From assembly GCF_000934765.1 (NCBI RefSeq), contig NZ_JYNN01000010.1, positions 1 to 64,000 of the forward strand: DNA of 64,000 nt, given 5' to 3'. This DNA comes from Thiomicrospira microaerophila (GTDB taxonomy: Bacteria > Pseudomonadota > Gammaproteobacteria > Thiomicrospirales > Thiomicrospiraceae). The translations under genes were made by a program, and so were the position numbers. The notes beneath the pieces are model-generated. The model was given only the letters and a program-made list of their open reading frames with translations. It had not been told where the DNA came from and ran no database searches. The first letter of the stretch is position 1; every line of letters begins with the position of its first letter. Positions 29,772 through 38,787 of this stretch are shown here, in pieces.

Positions 29772-30542
29772 TTAAAAATTACCAAACATCAATAATTGTT
29801 TTAATTGATTCACATGGTATACAAGATAGCGTTTATGTTGCTCTGTAATCCAGCGCAGCTTAAGATCAGATTGAATGCCTAGCTTAGTACAATCATCGGC
29901 ACTGATTTGATCCGAAATTACGATAAGACCGGATTCATCAAAGCTGATTAAAAACTGATCAAATAATGCGTCTAAGTGAGCGGCCAATAAAAAACCGTTG
30001 TACACATCCAGCCGCTCGGCATCGGTTTCGCATTCAGCCCAGGGTTTGGCATGGCTGGCTCGTAACACTTCGGGAATCGCGACACCGGTAACAGCGCAAC
30101 GCCCGCCCCAATAAGTCATCATGGCTTCGCGATATTTTTGCTGACCAATCCGACGCTTCACCATAGCCAAGGTTTCGGTTTGCGTCGGCGTTTCAATAAT
30201 GATTTTGTTCAATTCGGCTTGATAGGCTTCGAGCGCATTATTGGGCAAAGCAAACGCAAAGGCGGCGGCCTTGTTTATTACCTCAGCCAAATCCTCTAAA
30301 CGAGAGGTTCTAATGGGCATAAGTGAAGCATCAAAATGGCGCATTAGCTCGGCATTGACGGCTGGAGAAGTCGATTCTATGGAAAAATCACCCAAGTTTT
30401 TGGCTATCAACAGTTTAACCGGGTAACGAGACGAGCTAAGGACCAAACTACCCGCCTCTTGAATCGGTTCATTTTCAAAGCCATTTGAATAAGCCAATTG
30501 ACCAATTTCTACATTTTCTAATAATGAAAACTCAAGGTTCAA
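29772..30542 (-). CDS. HNH endonuclease (HNH_2 type)
   Basis: 256 residues from a TTG start chosen because AAGGAG sits seven bases before it and no ATG is available. The C-terminal HNH_2 block is clear: RCAVTGVAIPEVLRASHAKPWAE, then NGFLLAAHLDALFDQFLISFD. The N-terminal part is family-variable, probably specificity or regulation. These proteins act as restriction endonucleases in defence islands, often without a cognate methylase. The leader is the 137-bp block duplicated at 27628. Confidence 0.85.
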   Translation of the reverse strand: MNLEFSLLENVEIGQLAYSNGFENEPIQEAGSLVLSSSRYPVKLLIAKNLGDFSIESTSPAVNAELMRHFDASLMPIRTSRLEDLAEVINKAAAFAFALPNNALEAYQAELNKIIIETPTQTETLAMVKRRIGQQKYREAMMTYWGGRCAVTGVAIPEVLRASHAKPWAECETDAERLDVYNGFLLAAHLDALFDQFLISFDESGLIVISDQISADDCTKLGIQSDLKLRWITEQHKRYLVYHVNQLKQLLMFGNF

Positions 30543-30547
30543 ACCAA

Positions 30548-30684
30548 CACTCCTTGGCGCGATTTATAAAATAAAATGGTCATGGTACTTGACCTGCAGT
30601 GAACGATAGCGTAAAGTTCAAATCAACACGGCCCCGAACTGTGATCCGCTTGCGGTGAAACTGCTGAGGGGTTTTTTATTGCCC
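30548..30684 (-). repeat. 137-bp duplicated leader, copy 2 (HNH gene leader)
   Basis: It holds the ribosome site AAGGAG of the HNH gene and, upstream, TTTGAACTTTACGCTATCGTTCA-like sequence with TGAAC/GTTCA arms. The far end (CAATAAAAAACCCCTCAG on the minus strand) is identical to copy 1. Confidence 0.75.
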
Positions 30685-30704
30685 GCCGCAATCAGATAAT
30701 AAAC

Positions 30705-31221
30705 TCACCATTTCCATTCGTTCCAGCCCTCAATGATACCCATCGCATTTAAATCAATATCCAAATGCGTTAAATCCGGAAACTCATTCAATAACAAATC
30801 GGTTAAACGTTGCCACCAACTTGACGTTGGGTTGATCGTTTGCAAGAAAAAATGAATCAAACATAAGCCAATAAAAGGCCTCGCAAGTGTATGCGCATTG
30901 TTGTTCCAGGCCTGGTCAAATAACGGTGCATCGCCCATTTTTGGTTTTTTCGGTTGTTCGGTCATTTTTGACGACTTTTTCGACCTGCTTCACCCCTTTA
31001 CGCACTTTGATATTATCTGGGTCGTCGATGAAACAACAGGCACCGCAACGCTGTTTTAAGCTGTAGAAATAACCGCTTAAACGGTAATAGCCAATGCGTT
31101 TTAGCGTTTCGATTGCCTTGTTAGGTTCGGTCGCGATTAAGCCTCGGCTGGTCAATTTAGTGAGTTGGTCTTCAAAACTCAGCCAGTCTTTTTTATATTC
31201 AATAAGTTTGGTTTTTGTCAT
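30705..31221 (-). pseudogene. Abi_2-family abortive infection gene, internally deleted and frameshifted
   Basis: The upstream frame (31221 to 30916) begins with SFEDQLTKLTSRGL and GYYRLSGYFYSLKQ, the N-terminal signature of AbiD/AbiF (Abi_2) proteins. The downstream frame (30965 to 30705) gives ARPFIGLCLIHFFLQTINPTSSWWQRL, which resembles the family's C-terminal segment. The two are in different frames, and roughly half of the usual 300 or more residues is missing. A broken antiphage or toxin gene is the simplest reading. Confidence 0.7.
30906..30915. repeat. Iterated palindrome, 10-bp core only
   Basis: CCAGGCCTGG in the Abi_2 remnant, read as DQAWN. Confidence 0.7.
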
Positions 31222-32379
31222 CTAGATTTTGCTTTTAATACAAATCGATGTTTGGACAATCTTAGCATTTACAAATTTTATTTTTTCAAACGCATGCGGA
31301 AATAACACCCAATTCACAGCGCCTTGATCTACTGAACTTGGAAAACGAATACCATCGATGGGTGCATCATCTATTTTTAAATAATTGGCAAAGAGTTCAC
31401 TGACAATTTGCGTTGGCACATATTCAATATGCTCTTTACCGTCTTTGGTGATCGGTTTGGTGATATCACAAATAAACCCTTTTAAAAATAGAATGTATTG
31501 TCGTTGCTGATAAGCATTTTCCTCAAAGACTGATGGCAAAACAGGCAACTCTGTTAGGTCCAGAAATGTCAGCTTATTCGGAATGATAAACTCGGCAACG
31601 GCCACCTCAGCAATCTGTCTGCATACTTCTTTAATGGCCGTTTCTTCATTCTCCGCAGCGTAAAAAAAACCAATTCCAGCCGGATTCATTCTGCCTGCAT
31701 TTGCTAACTCATTTGGAGGTTGGCGCAGCTCTTCTTCTGCCAGCTCCCAGCCATTCGTTTTAATACGTGCACGGTAAACTTTTTGCTCAGGAGCGCTAAT
31801 GGTTTTAATTAAAGCCGAATCATGAATAGCATCGGATATTCTGGCAAGCATCGTGGTGGGTGACATATTTTCTGAATCATATTCATCCCCTTCTTCGAAA
31901 TGAAAAAAGTAGCGTTTTTGATGCTTTACCAGATTGCAAAAATGTTGCCAGCTATATTGCCAGTACTCATGTTTATGAGAGTTGAAGAAATAACCATCTG
32001 GCGCATCAGCCCAACAATCATTCTCAATGTTTTCAACTAACACATCGATAAAATCTGAGCCGCCTTCAATACCCAGGTTGTACAACACCTCTTCAGTTGA
32101 AGTGCACTCAAATGCCTCTTTCATATATTCAAGAGGCATGCCTGAAGCACTGGGTTCATTATAAGACCTGCCAATTGCGCCAATAATAAATGGCATTAAA
32201 TCATCAAGCGGGGCGGCATCATTTTCACCGCAAAATGAACAAGTATTTTGCGGACTAGCAAATCTATTCGCTAACACAGACAAAAAATCCTCTTCAATGC
32301 AATTTTTACAAACATGATGGCTTGAATGTCGCCAGCCACGTTCTTGCGCTTCAATCATGTCATGTTTGGCTCTGCCCAT
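31222..32379 (-). CDS. RES-domain protein with HEPN/RES N-terminal zinc domain
   Basis: 385 residues. The N-terminus has a zinc-ribbon-like CKNC (Cys24, Cys27) and CSFC (Cys47, Cys50) of the 'HEPN/RES N-terminal' type. Residues about 205-375 form a RES domain: VYRARIKT, RMNPAGIGFFYAAENEETAIKE and RFPSSVDQGAVNWVLF supply the Arg, Glu and Ser. RES toxins of Xre-RES pairs degrade NAD+. No Xre antitoxin gene is next to this one, and it is instead coupled directly (stop and start adjacent) to the methyltransferase gene. It may be an NAD-depleting effector of the system (inference). Confidence 0.82.
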   Translation of the reverse strand: MGRAKHDMIEAQERGWRHSSHHVCKNCIEEDFLSVLANRFASPQNTCSFCGENDAAPLDDLMPFIIGAIGRSYNEPSASGMPLEYMKEAFECTSTEEVLYNLGIEGGSDFIDVLVENIENDCWADAPDGYFFNSHKHEYWQYSWQHFCNLVKHQKRYFFHFEEGDEYDSENMSPTTMLARISDAIHDSALIKTISAPEQKVYRARIKTNGWELAEEELRQPPNELANAGRMNPAGIGFFYAAENEETAIKEVCRQIAEVAVAEFIIPNKLTFLDLTELPVLPSVFEENAYQQRQYILFLKGFICDITKPITKDGKEHIEYVPTQIVSELFANYLKIDDAPIDGIRFPSSVDQGAVNWVLFPHAFEKIKFVNAKIVQTSICIKSKI

Positions 32380-35300
32380 TTAAATCAACTCACCGGATTC
32401 GAGTTTGTCCCAGGCTTCGAGGACGAGGCGTTGGGTGCGGTATTCGTCGTAATTTTTTAAATCAGTATTCATCAATCCCGAAAAAGACTTCATTATAATT
32501 TTAAAGTCTTCCTGACTGGTTCCGCTGATAATGCATGCGCACCCATTGATTTCAGAGACCAATTTTTCTTTACTTGTCAAATCACTTTCTTCTAAAAGAT
32601 TCAAGGTATTATAAGAAATTTTTGACATATAAATATTATCTGAATCAAAAAGTGGAATTGGTACTTTATTTATAATATATGCCTTTATATGCTTATCAAC
32701 GTAAGGCCTAATCAAAAAATCAGCAATAAAACTAGATAAGAAACCAGTATAAAACGCCAGCTCATTTAAATTACCAGTATAGTTTTCCGGAACAATCATT
32801 GGCGCATCATAAGTTGACACAAGAGAACTTGGTATTAAACAAGGAATAAGCGTTCTAGTATCATCACTTCTGGCAATATCTCTAAAAACCAGTCTGTGCG
32901 ATGCCTCCCATATTTTAACATCTAGCTCTTTCCTTAAAAGACGACTTTTGTAGTCTTGCAAAGATACCCATTTCTCCACAGGCCCAAACTGAGCATTAAA
33001 AAAATGTATAGTTGCATTCTTAACTAACCCCTTTAATCCAGGCTTATAACATGTATTCAAGATATCCTTGTCCGATGATGAGTGAAACTCTGCAACCACT
33101 TTATATGACAACTGCTCATAATTTAACAATTTAAACAATAAATCTCTATGAATTGAAGCGTAAGATACTTTATCAAATATCAATGCACTCCTATCTTCAC
33201 CGATAACCATATCAAATTCAGATCTAGACACTTTTATTAGATTTGGATTTAGCAAATCTTTTTTAGTACTTATAACTTCTGAAAAACTATGATCTAATTT
33301 CTTTTCCTTAGTAACCTCTAACAATATAAATCGATAGCTCGCATGCACATCCTCGAAAAACACTTTTTTCTTATTTTGAATATGTAGGATTTTAGTAACA
33401 GAAAGCTCATTGAATAACTTCTGTCTTAAACTCTTCAAATCATCCTCAAACATAAATCCAAGTGGCAAAACCAAACCCAATCGACCTAAATCATTAATTA
33501 AACCAATAGATTGATTAATGAAAAGCTTATATAAGTCTTTTTTGCCTTTAATAATTTCAAAAATAGGGGACTTGAACCAGTTTTGTTGTTTTTCGATAAA
33601 AAGGTTATTCTCAACAAAGAATTCATCCTGTTTAAGAACCTCCCAAGGCGGATTACCTATTACACAATCAAACCCGCCTTTGGCAAACACTTGCGGAAAG
33701 GCTAAAGGCCAGTGAAACACGCCCGCCATTTGGCAGGCCTGCTGGGCCAGTTGCAGGCGTTGGATGTCTTGGTCTTGTAAGCTTTCATCGTAAAGTTGGC
33801 AATAGAGGGTTGCGGAGGTTGGGCAGGCCTGCTGATTTTGCGCGGTTTTGGCGATTAAAAATGCACCCACAAAACAATCCGCCGCTTGGGCAAGTTTGCC
33901 CTGTTTGGCTTGGCGTAGAAATTCATGGTACGCGGCTTCTTGTTTGGCGATTTGTTTTGGGGTGTTTTGCGGCATGGCTTCAATCGCCTGCAAGGTTTTA
34001 AGACCGGTGGTGTCTTCGGGCAGTAATTGAAGTTGTGGGTTTTGATGGCGTTTTTGAAAGGCTTTTAGCCCGTTGCGATTTTGCGCCGCAAGGACTTTAA
34101 CCACCGCTTTGTCGTCGCCGGACAAGGCTTTAAAGGCATCCGTGGGGATGCCCTGGGTGAGTTGTTCCCAATGCATAATGCCCAGTAAGGCATCGCCGAC
34201 TTGTAAATGGTGATCTAAAAACGATAAGGGTTGGTTTTCTTCAAACCCTTCCAACCAAAGTGCGGTGCGGGCGAGTTCTATCGCCATTGGGTTTTTATCG
34301 ACGCCAAAAATGCAATTGGCGATAACTTCACGTAGAGCGTGACGATAATCTTGGTCGGTAACACCGCCATCCAGTGCCCGTATAGCGGCGAGTTCTTCGG
34401 CTAAACGACGAGCCGCCGCCAATAAAAAATGTCCGGAACCGCACGCCGGGTCGATCACACGGATACTGAGTATGGCTTGCTGTGGGTTGTCGGGCTGTTG
34501 TTGACGTTTTTGTTGTATGACCGGTTCTAACGCGGATTTAATTAATTCTTGCACCAATTCATCGGGCGTGTAATAGGAACCGGAGGTTTTACGGGCGTTA
34601 CCTTGAGTAGAACCTTCACTGGTAATGCCGACAAAACCAAAACGTTTTTCGGTAATGGCGATTTCCGGCACCAGTTCTAGTAGGCTTTCGTAAACCGAGC
34701 CGAGTTCTTCCGGCCCCATATTACGATAGTCCACCGGGGCGAGTTGGTTGTTGAGCGTAAACCAGCGCAGAGATTTCATGGCTAATAACAACGCACGGTT
34801 ACTGAGTTGCGCTTGGTCTATATGCCGACATTGGTTTGGGTTAAACAGTCCGCCTAACGCCGGTAACGCCAAGTGTTGTTGACCGTCGGCAAGTCCTCTA
34901 AACACAATGCGCACGCCTTGCCAAAGGTCGGTATGATGAGTGAGCGCTCGACGATTTAAACAACGCGCTTTTAAGCGGTTCATGGCGTAACCTTGCGCAT
35001 AAATCTGCCGTGCTTTGAGTTGGGTTTTCGGTTGGAGTAGATCGCGTTCTTCTACCGTGAACAGGAAGATAAAACGGTAAATTAAGCGCAAAAGTTGTTG
35101 AAAATAATCATTTGGGCTAAGTTCGCCGTGATATAGCGCCTCACGCAGGGCTTGGTTGTCGGGGTGTTCGATAAAGCCTTGGCCGAGTTGTAACAGGGCA
35201 TCCGTCACGCCCTCTCGCAGGCCGTTACGCACTCGTGTGCCTTCTTCCTTACCGAGGGTGCGCCATTGTTCCCAAATGCATTCGCCGTTTAAATCCGCCC

Positions 35301-35964
35301 GGCTGGCATGGATTAGGCGCCAAGCATTTTGGAACTCAGAAAAGCGTTGCGCACTGAGCAGGTCTTGCAGGTCGATTTCTAAATAGCTTGGTCTAGTCAG
35401 CGTGTCGGCATCACGCAATAAGCGCAGTTGGCGACCGTTGGTAACGATGGCCCAGAGGTGGTTTTCGCTGGCGTTGAGAAAACTTTGTGCCAGTTGAAAA
35501 GCGGATTTCTTTTTAGTACCGGCACCGTGAATGGCAAACGTTTCACAGGCTTCATCCAGGGTTTGGTTGTGTGGCGCGATTATAATGGGCAAATTGCCCG
35601 CCATCGCGGATATCGGGTAATGCAGTTCGTTCAGCGTTACGCCATGAATAAGACTGAAATTGTGATAACCGAGAACTTGTTTAAATAGCGTTTCAACAAA
35701 ATGATGCGTAACCAGGCCTGGTTGTAAATCTTGGCGTTCGGTTTGGGCAGCAAAGTGTTTCCAGTTGGCTATCGCGATTTGGTAGGCACGACTGTATTCT
35801 TCTTTGAGTTTAATGCCCAGCGGAATTTGGTAGTCTTTTGGTTCTTGATATTTGGACTGACCCAAGGCGGATTTTTCAAGCTGGTCGGGCAAAAACAAAC
35901 TGCCCTCCAGTTTAATGGCGGTAAGGTTTAGGCTTGATTTTTGATGTTTTACAAGGCGTTTCAT
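32380..35964 (-). CDS. Eco57I-type adenine DNA methyltransferase (DrmMI-like)
   Basis: 1194 residues. A long N-terminal region is followed by the methylase core: SGSYYTPDELV, motif I DPACGSGHFLLAAA (about 502) and motif IV IGNPPWEVLKQ (about 771). A C-terminal target-recognition half follows. It would place N6-methyladenine on host DNA. The C-terminal part (about 32455-33650) is much richer in A+T than the rest, suggesting the recognition domain was exchanged. It follows the SNF2 gene by 33 bases and couples to the RES gene, matching the DrmD-DrmMI pair of class 1 DISARM. It could instead be a restriction-methylase fusion, but no nuclease motif was recognised. Confidence 0.85.
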   Translation of the reverse strand: MKRLVKHQKSSLNLTAIKLEGSLFLPDQLEKSALGQSKYQEPKDYQIPLGIKLKEEYSRAYQIAIANWKHFAAQTERQDLQPGLVTHHFVETLFKQVLGYHNFSLIHGVTLNELHYPISAMAGNLPIIIAPHNQTLDEACETFAIHGAGTKKKSAFQLAQSFLNASENHLWAIVTNGRQLRLLRDADTLTRPSYLEIDLQDLLSAQRFSEFQNAWRLIHASRADLNGECIWEQWRTLGKEEGTRVRNGLREGVTDALLQLGQGFIEHPDNQALREALYHGELSPNDYFQQLLRLIYRFIFLFTVEERDLLQPKTQLKARQIYAQGYAMNRLKARCLNRRALTHHTDLWQGVRIVFRGLADGQQHLALPALGGLFNPNQCRHIDQAQLSNRALLLAMKSLRWFTLNNQLAPVDYRNMGPEELGSVYESLLELVPEIAITEKRFGFVGITSEGSTQGNARKTSGSYYTPDELVQELIKSALEPVIQQKRQQQPDNPQQAILSIRVIDPACGSGHFLLAAARRLAEELAAIRALDGGVTDQDYRHALREVIANCIFGVDKNPMAIELARTALWLEGFEENQPLSFLDHHLQVGDALLGIMHWEQLTQGIPTDAFKALSGDDKAVVKVLAAQNRNGLKAFQKRHQNPQLQLLPEDTTGLKTLQAIEAMPQNTPKQIAKQEAAYHEFLRQAKQGKLAQAADCFVGAFLIAKTAQNQQACPTSATLYCQLYDESLQDQDIQRLQLAQQACQMAGVFHWPLAFPQVFAKGGFDCVIGNPPWEVLKQDEFFVENNLFIEKQQNWFKSPIFEIIKGKKDLYKLFINQSIGLINDLGRLGLVLPLGFMFEDDLKSLRQKLFNELSVTKILHIQNKKKVFFEDVHASYRFILLEVTKEKKLDHSFSEVISTKKDLLNPNLIKVSRSEFDMVIGEDRSALIFDKVSYASIHRDLLFKLLNYEQLSYKVVAEFHSSSDKDILNTCYKPGLKGLVKNATIHFFNAQFGPVEKWVSLQDYKSRLLRKELDVKIWEASHRLVFRDIARSDDTRTLIPCLIPSSLVSTYDAPMIVPENYTGNLNELAFYTGFLSSFIADFLIRPYVDKHIKAYIINKVPIPLFDSDNIYMSKISYNTLNLLEESDLTSKEKLVSEINGCACIISGTSQEDFKIIMKSFSGLMNTDLKNYDEYRTQRLVLEAWDKLESGELI
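35710..35723. repeat. Iterated palindrome AACCAGGCCTGGTT, perfect copy
   Basis: Near the N-terminus of the methyltransferase, read as QPGLV. Confidence 0.9.
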
Positions 35965-35997
35965 AAATGTGTCTCTTTAGCCGGTTGGGCAAGCTGG

Positions 35998-38766
35998 TTA
36001 CAAGTCATCAGGAAGTAGTATATATATGCCGATTATATCGACCGGCAAGGCGGGCTCAACCTGGTATTTGCCCACATCCTTGGAAGCTTCTCGCACGCGA
36101 ATGTGGTCTTCAAGCAAGGCTTGCGCGCGTTGGTGTGCCAGTTGGTTTAACCTGTCTGCATTGGTTGATAAAAATTGTTTTGCTTCATTCAGCTGTTTTT
36201 CGACCAGTGCGTTATTGAGATTGCCGGATGGCGTAATGGCTAAAAACTGTGCGGCATCTTCGTCGGTAAACCATTTCGGTTCGCTTACGCCTTGCACGGC
36301 GACCATTAGGGTTTCTTCTGCCATGAGCTGATAGGGTTTATGACGGCGAACGTAACTTAGTCGGTGTCGAAGTCGCAATAAAAATACCCGCGTGAGCTGG
36401 TTAACGTCTTGGGTTAAGGTTACCGCCGTTCGATTCGCAATCGCTTGTGCTTCGCTGGCTAAGGTTTCTTCAACTAAATGGTCGGCTAACAGCCCAATGA
36501 CCGGATGACTTCGGTGTAGAGTGTTTAAATCGAGTTGCAGGCTGTTGTCGTAACCCTCATCGGAAAACCGTAAGCGTAGGTTTTCGGGTAAGTGGCTGAT
36601 GAGCATTTTTTGATGCCCGTTTTTCAGTGCTTGCAGTGGCGCATTTAGGCGCGCCGTGGCCTGCTGTAAGAAACGCACGACGTCTTGTTGCGTGCCGAGT
36701 GCTTGGCTTTGTTTATGCCATTCAGGCATCACCTCTTCCGGTTTAATACTGCGCTGAGCAAAGATGGTGCGATTCGCTTTAGCTTTTGCTAGGGCGTTTT
36801 GCCATTTTGTTTCCATGGGTGCAAGCATCGCTTCGGCTTCGCCAAAGTCAAATGTGACCTGTGATGCGGCACTCGCTAAACGGTCTCTTTTGGTGAGTGC
36901 TGCTTTAACGAGGGCTTGGTTGATGCGTTGGTCGTCTTCTGGCATAGGAATCATTACGCCGAGTTCTTTTTCTATGGCCTCACCTTTACGTAGAATAACT
37001 TTTAACACAAAGCCGTCAACCGGGTTATCTTGTCCATAGAGCATGGTGCATCGTACTTCTTCGGCGGTTTGCCCGAAACGATCTACCCGACCTTCACGCT
37101 GTTCGTGACGAGTTGGGTTCCAAGCCAAATCATAATGAATGACCGCATTAAAAGCGTGTTGTAGGTTAATCCCTTCTGACAAGCAGTCGGTCGCGACTAA
37201 TAATCTTTGGTCGGCTTGATAGAGGTCTTCGACACGTTGTTTACGTTCTTCAGGCGGATATTCACCGGTAATGGCATCAACCTCAAGGTTTGGGAACTGC
37301 TTTTTAAGGTGTTGCGCTACATAGTGCGCGGTGGCGACATAACGACAAAAGACGACAGGGTGGAATCCGTCCTTGATTAACGGCTTAAGATGTTCAATTA
37401 ATACCGCTAATTTAGGGTCTCCTTGTTTACCGGCGAGCTTTTCTGCCTGCTGTATAAGATGTTTTAGTGTGTGAGTATCGTCAAGTTGCCCCGGTGGTTC
37501 AAGGTCATTGCTATCTAAGTCGTCAACATGACCATCATGCAATCTGTCATCGCTAAGTAAGGTTTCTTGGTCGGTTGATTCGGTAGCTCCTTCTAATCGC
37601 GTGGTTAAGGTTCTCACTGCAGCAGCAGGTGATGAGGCGACACAGCGCAATAAGGCTAAGGTGGTATACCAAACCAGTGGTGCTTTTTGAGTTTGTTTCG
37701 ATTCTAAGGATTCGGCAAGCTGAAAACAGTAATCCTGTACTTGGTCATAAAATCTGCCCCAATCTCCGGTGAGTTGGTATGTGATTTCCGCTTTCATGCG
37801 ACGTGGAAAACAGCTGTTGTCTTGCCATTCTTCAATGTCTTTTCGGCGGCGCTGTACAAAGTGACGAGCGAGTTCTTGACGAAGTGGGTCATTGGCTTTG
37901 GTGATTTCAGCTAAGCGAATGAAATCCGGTTTTAGAATCGACAAGAGGTTATAAAAGGCTTCTTCATCACCGGAGTGAGGCGTGGCGGTGAGTAAAATCA
38001 TGTGGCGGTTTTCGTCTTTTGATAACCGTTTTAGCAGTTCAAATCGCAGTTGCTTGCCTTGGCCGCTTGAAACAGAGGTATGGGCTTCGTCAACAATAAT
38101 GCACTCTGGCGCAATCGCAAGGAAGTGTTCACGGTGTCTTTCGGATTTAATGTAATCGAGGCTGACGACAACATTCGGGTAGTAATCAAACAAACTGACG
38201 CCGTGTGGTAAATCGCGTTCGAGTCGATTGGCACTGGCAGAGGTCAGCGCGACTGTAGGTAGATTAAAACGGTTTTCCAGTTCCGATACCCATTGATCTA
38301 CCAGGTGCGGTGGACAAAGCACGGCCAGTTTGTTGAGCTCACCTCGTTCCATTAATTCACGCACAATCAGCCCGGCTTCTATGGTCTTACCTATACCGAC
38401 GTCATCGGCGATTAAAAGCCTTACCGTGGTTAAACGCAATGCCATGAGCAACGGCACCAGTTGATAAGCCCTGGGTTCAACTGCAATATGCCCAAAAGAA
38501 CGGAATGGCCCAGCGCCTGAACGTAGCTTTAAACGCATGGCATCACGAAGCAGAAGCGCACCGTTGTGATTGCCTAAATGTTCAATCCCCGGCCAATCAA
38601 AACTTGCGGATTCAACCGGCTCTAATTCGAGCTCTGGAATAAGCGTAATCAAATCGGCATCCGCACCTTCTAACGGGCGAAGGGTGAGCGCGTAATCGGT
38701 TGGCTGATTTTCAACAATCCATTCACGTCCTCTGGCTTTGACGAGGTTTCCGGGGGCAAATTGCAT
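35998..38766 (-). CDS. SNF2-like helicase (DrmD-like)
   Basis: 922 residues from the ATG at 38766, preceded by AGGAAA; an ATG at 38787 touching the previous stop would add seven residues. Walker A is GIGKT (124-128), then VDEAH (225-229), LLTATPHSGDE, and in the second RecA domain VVFCRYVATAHY, ATDCLSEGINLQ and QREGRVDRFGQT. It is a translocase of the RapA/HepA branch. Position directly after the giant helicase and before the methyltransferase suits DrmD of class 1 DISARM. Assignment as DrmD is by layout and gene order only. Confidence 0.87.
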   Translation of the reverse strand: MQFAPGNLVKARGREWIVENQPTDYALTLRPLEGADADLITLIPELELEPVESASFDWPGIEHLGNHNGALLLRDAMRLKLRSGAGPFRSFGHIAVEPRAYQLVPLLMALRLTTVRLLIADDVGIGKTIEAGLIVRELMERGELNKLAVLCPPHLVDQWVSELENRFNLPTVALTSASANRLERDLPHGVSLFDYYPNVVVSLDYIKSERHREHFLAIAPECIIVDEAHTSVSSGQGKQLRFELLKRLSKDENRHMILLTATPHSGDEEAFYNLLSILKPDFIRLAEITKANDPLRQELARHFVQRRRKDIEEWQDNSCFPRRMKAEITYQLTGDWGRFYDQVQDYCFQLAESLESKQTQKAPLVWYTTLALLRCVASSPAAAVRTLTTRLEGATESTDQETLLSDDRLHDGHVDDLDSNDLEPPGQLDDTHTLKHLIQQAEKLAGKQGDPKLAVLIEHLKPLIKDGFHPVVFCRYVATAHYVAQHLKKQFPNLEVDAITGEYPPEERKQRVEDLYQADQRLLVATDCLSEGINLQHAFNAVIHYDLAWNPTRHEQREGRVDRFGQTAEEVRCTMLYGQDNPVDGFVLKVILRKGEAIEKELGVMIPMPEDDQRINQALVKAALTKRDRLASAASQVTFDFGEAEAMLAPMETKWQNALAKAKANRTIFAQRSIKPEEVMPEWHKQSQALGTQQDVVRFLQQATARLNAPLQALKNGHQKMLISHLPENLRLRFSDEGYDNSLQLDLNTLHRSHPVIGLLADHLVEETLASEAQAIANRTAVTLTQDVNQLTRVFLLRLRHRLSYVRRHKPYQLMAEETLMVAVQGVSEPKWFTDEDAAQFLAITPSGNLNNALVEKQLNEAKQFLSTNADRLNQLAHQRAQALLEDHIRVREASKDVGKYQVEPALPVDIIGIYILLPDDL

Positions 38767-38787
38767 AGGGTTTCCTGTGTTATTCAT

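Noticed and set aside
27628-30684. The 137-bp duplication as integrase attachment sites
   Set aside because: No integrase gene lies nearby, neither copy is in a tRNA gene, and one copy doubles as a gene leader.
33733-33832. GCAGGCCTGC at 33733 and 33823 as further copies of the iterated palindrome
   Set aside because: They share AGGCCT but not the CCAGGCCTGG core, and both encode ordinary QACQ-type segments of the methyltransferase.
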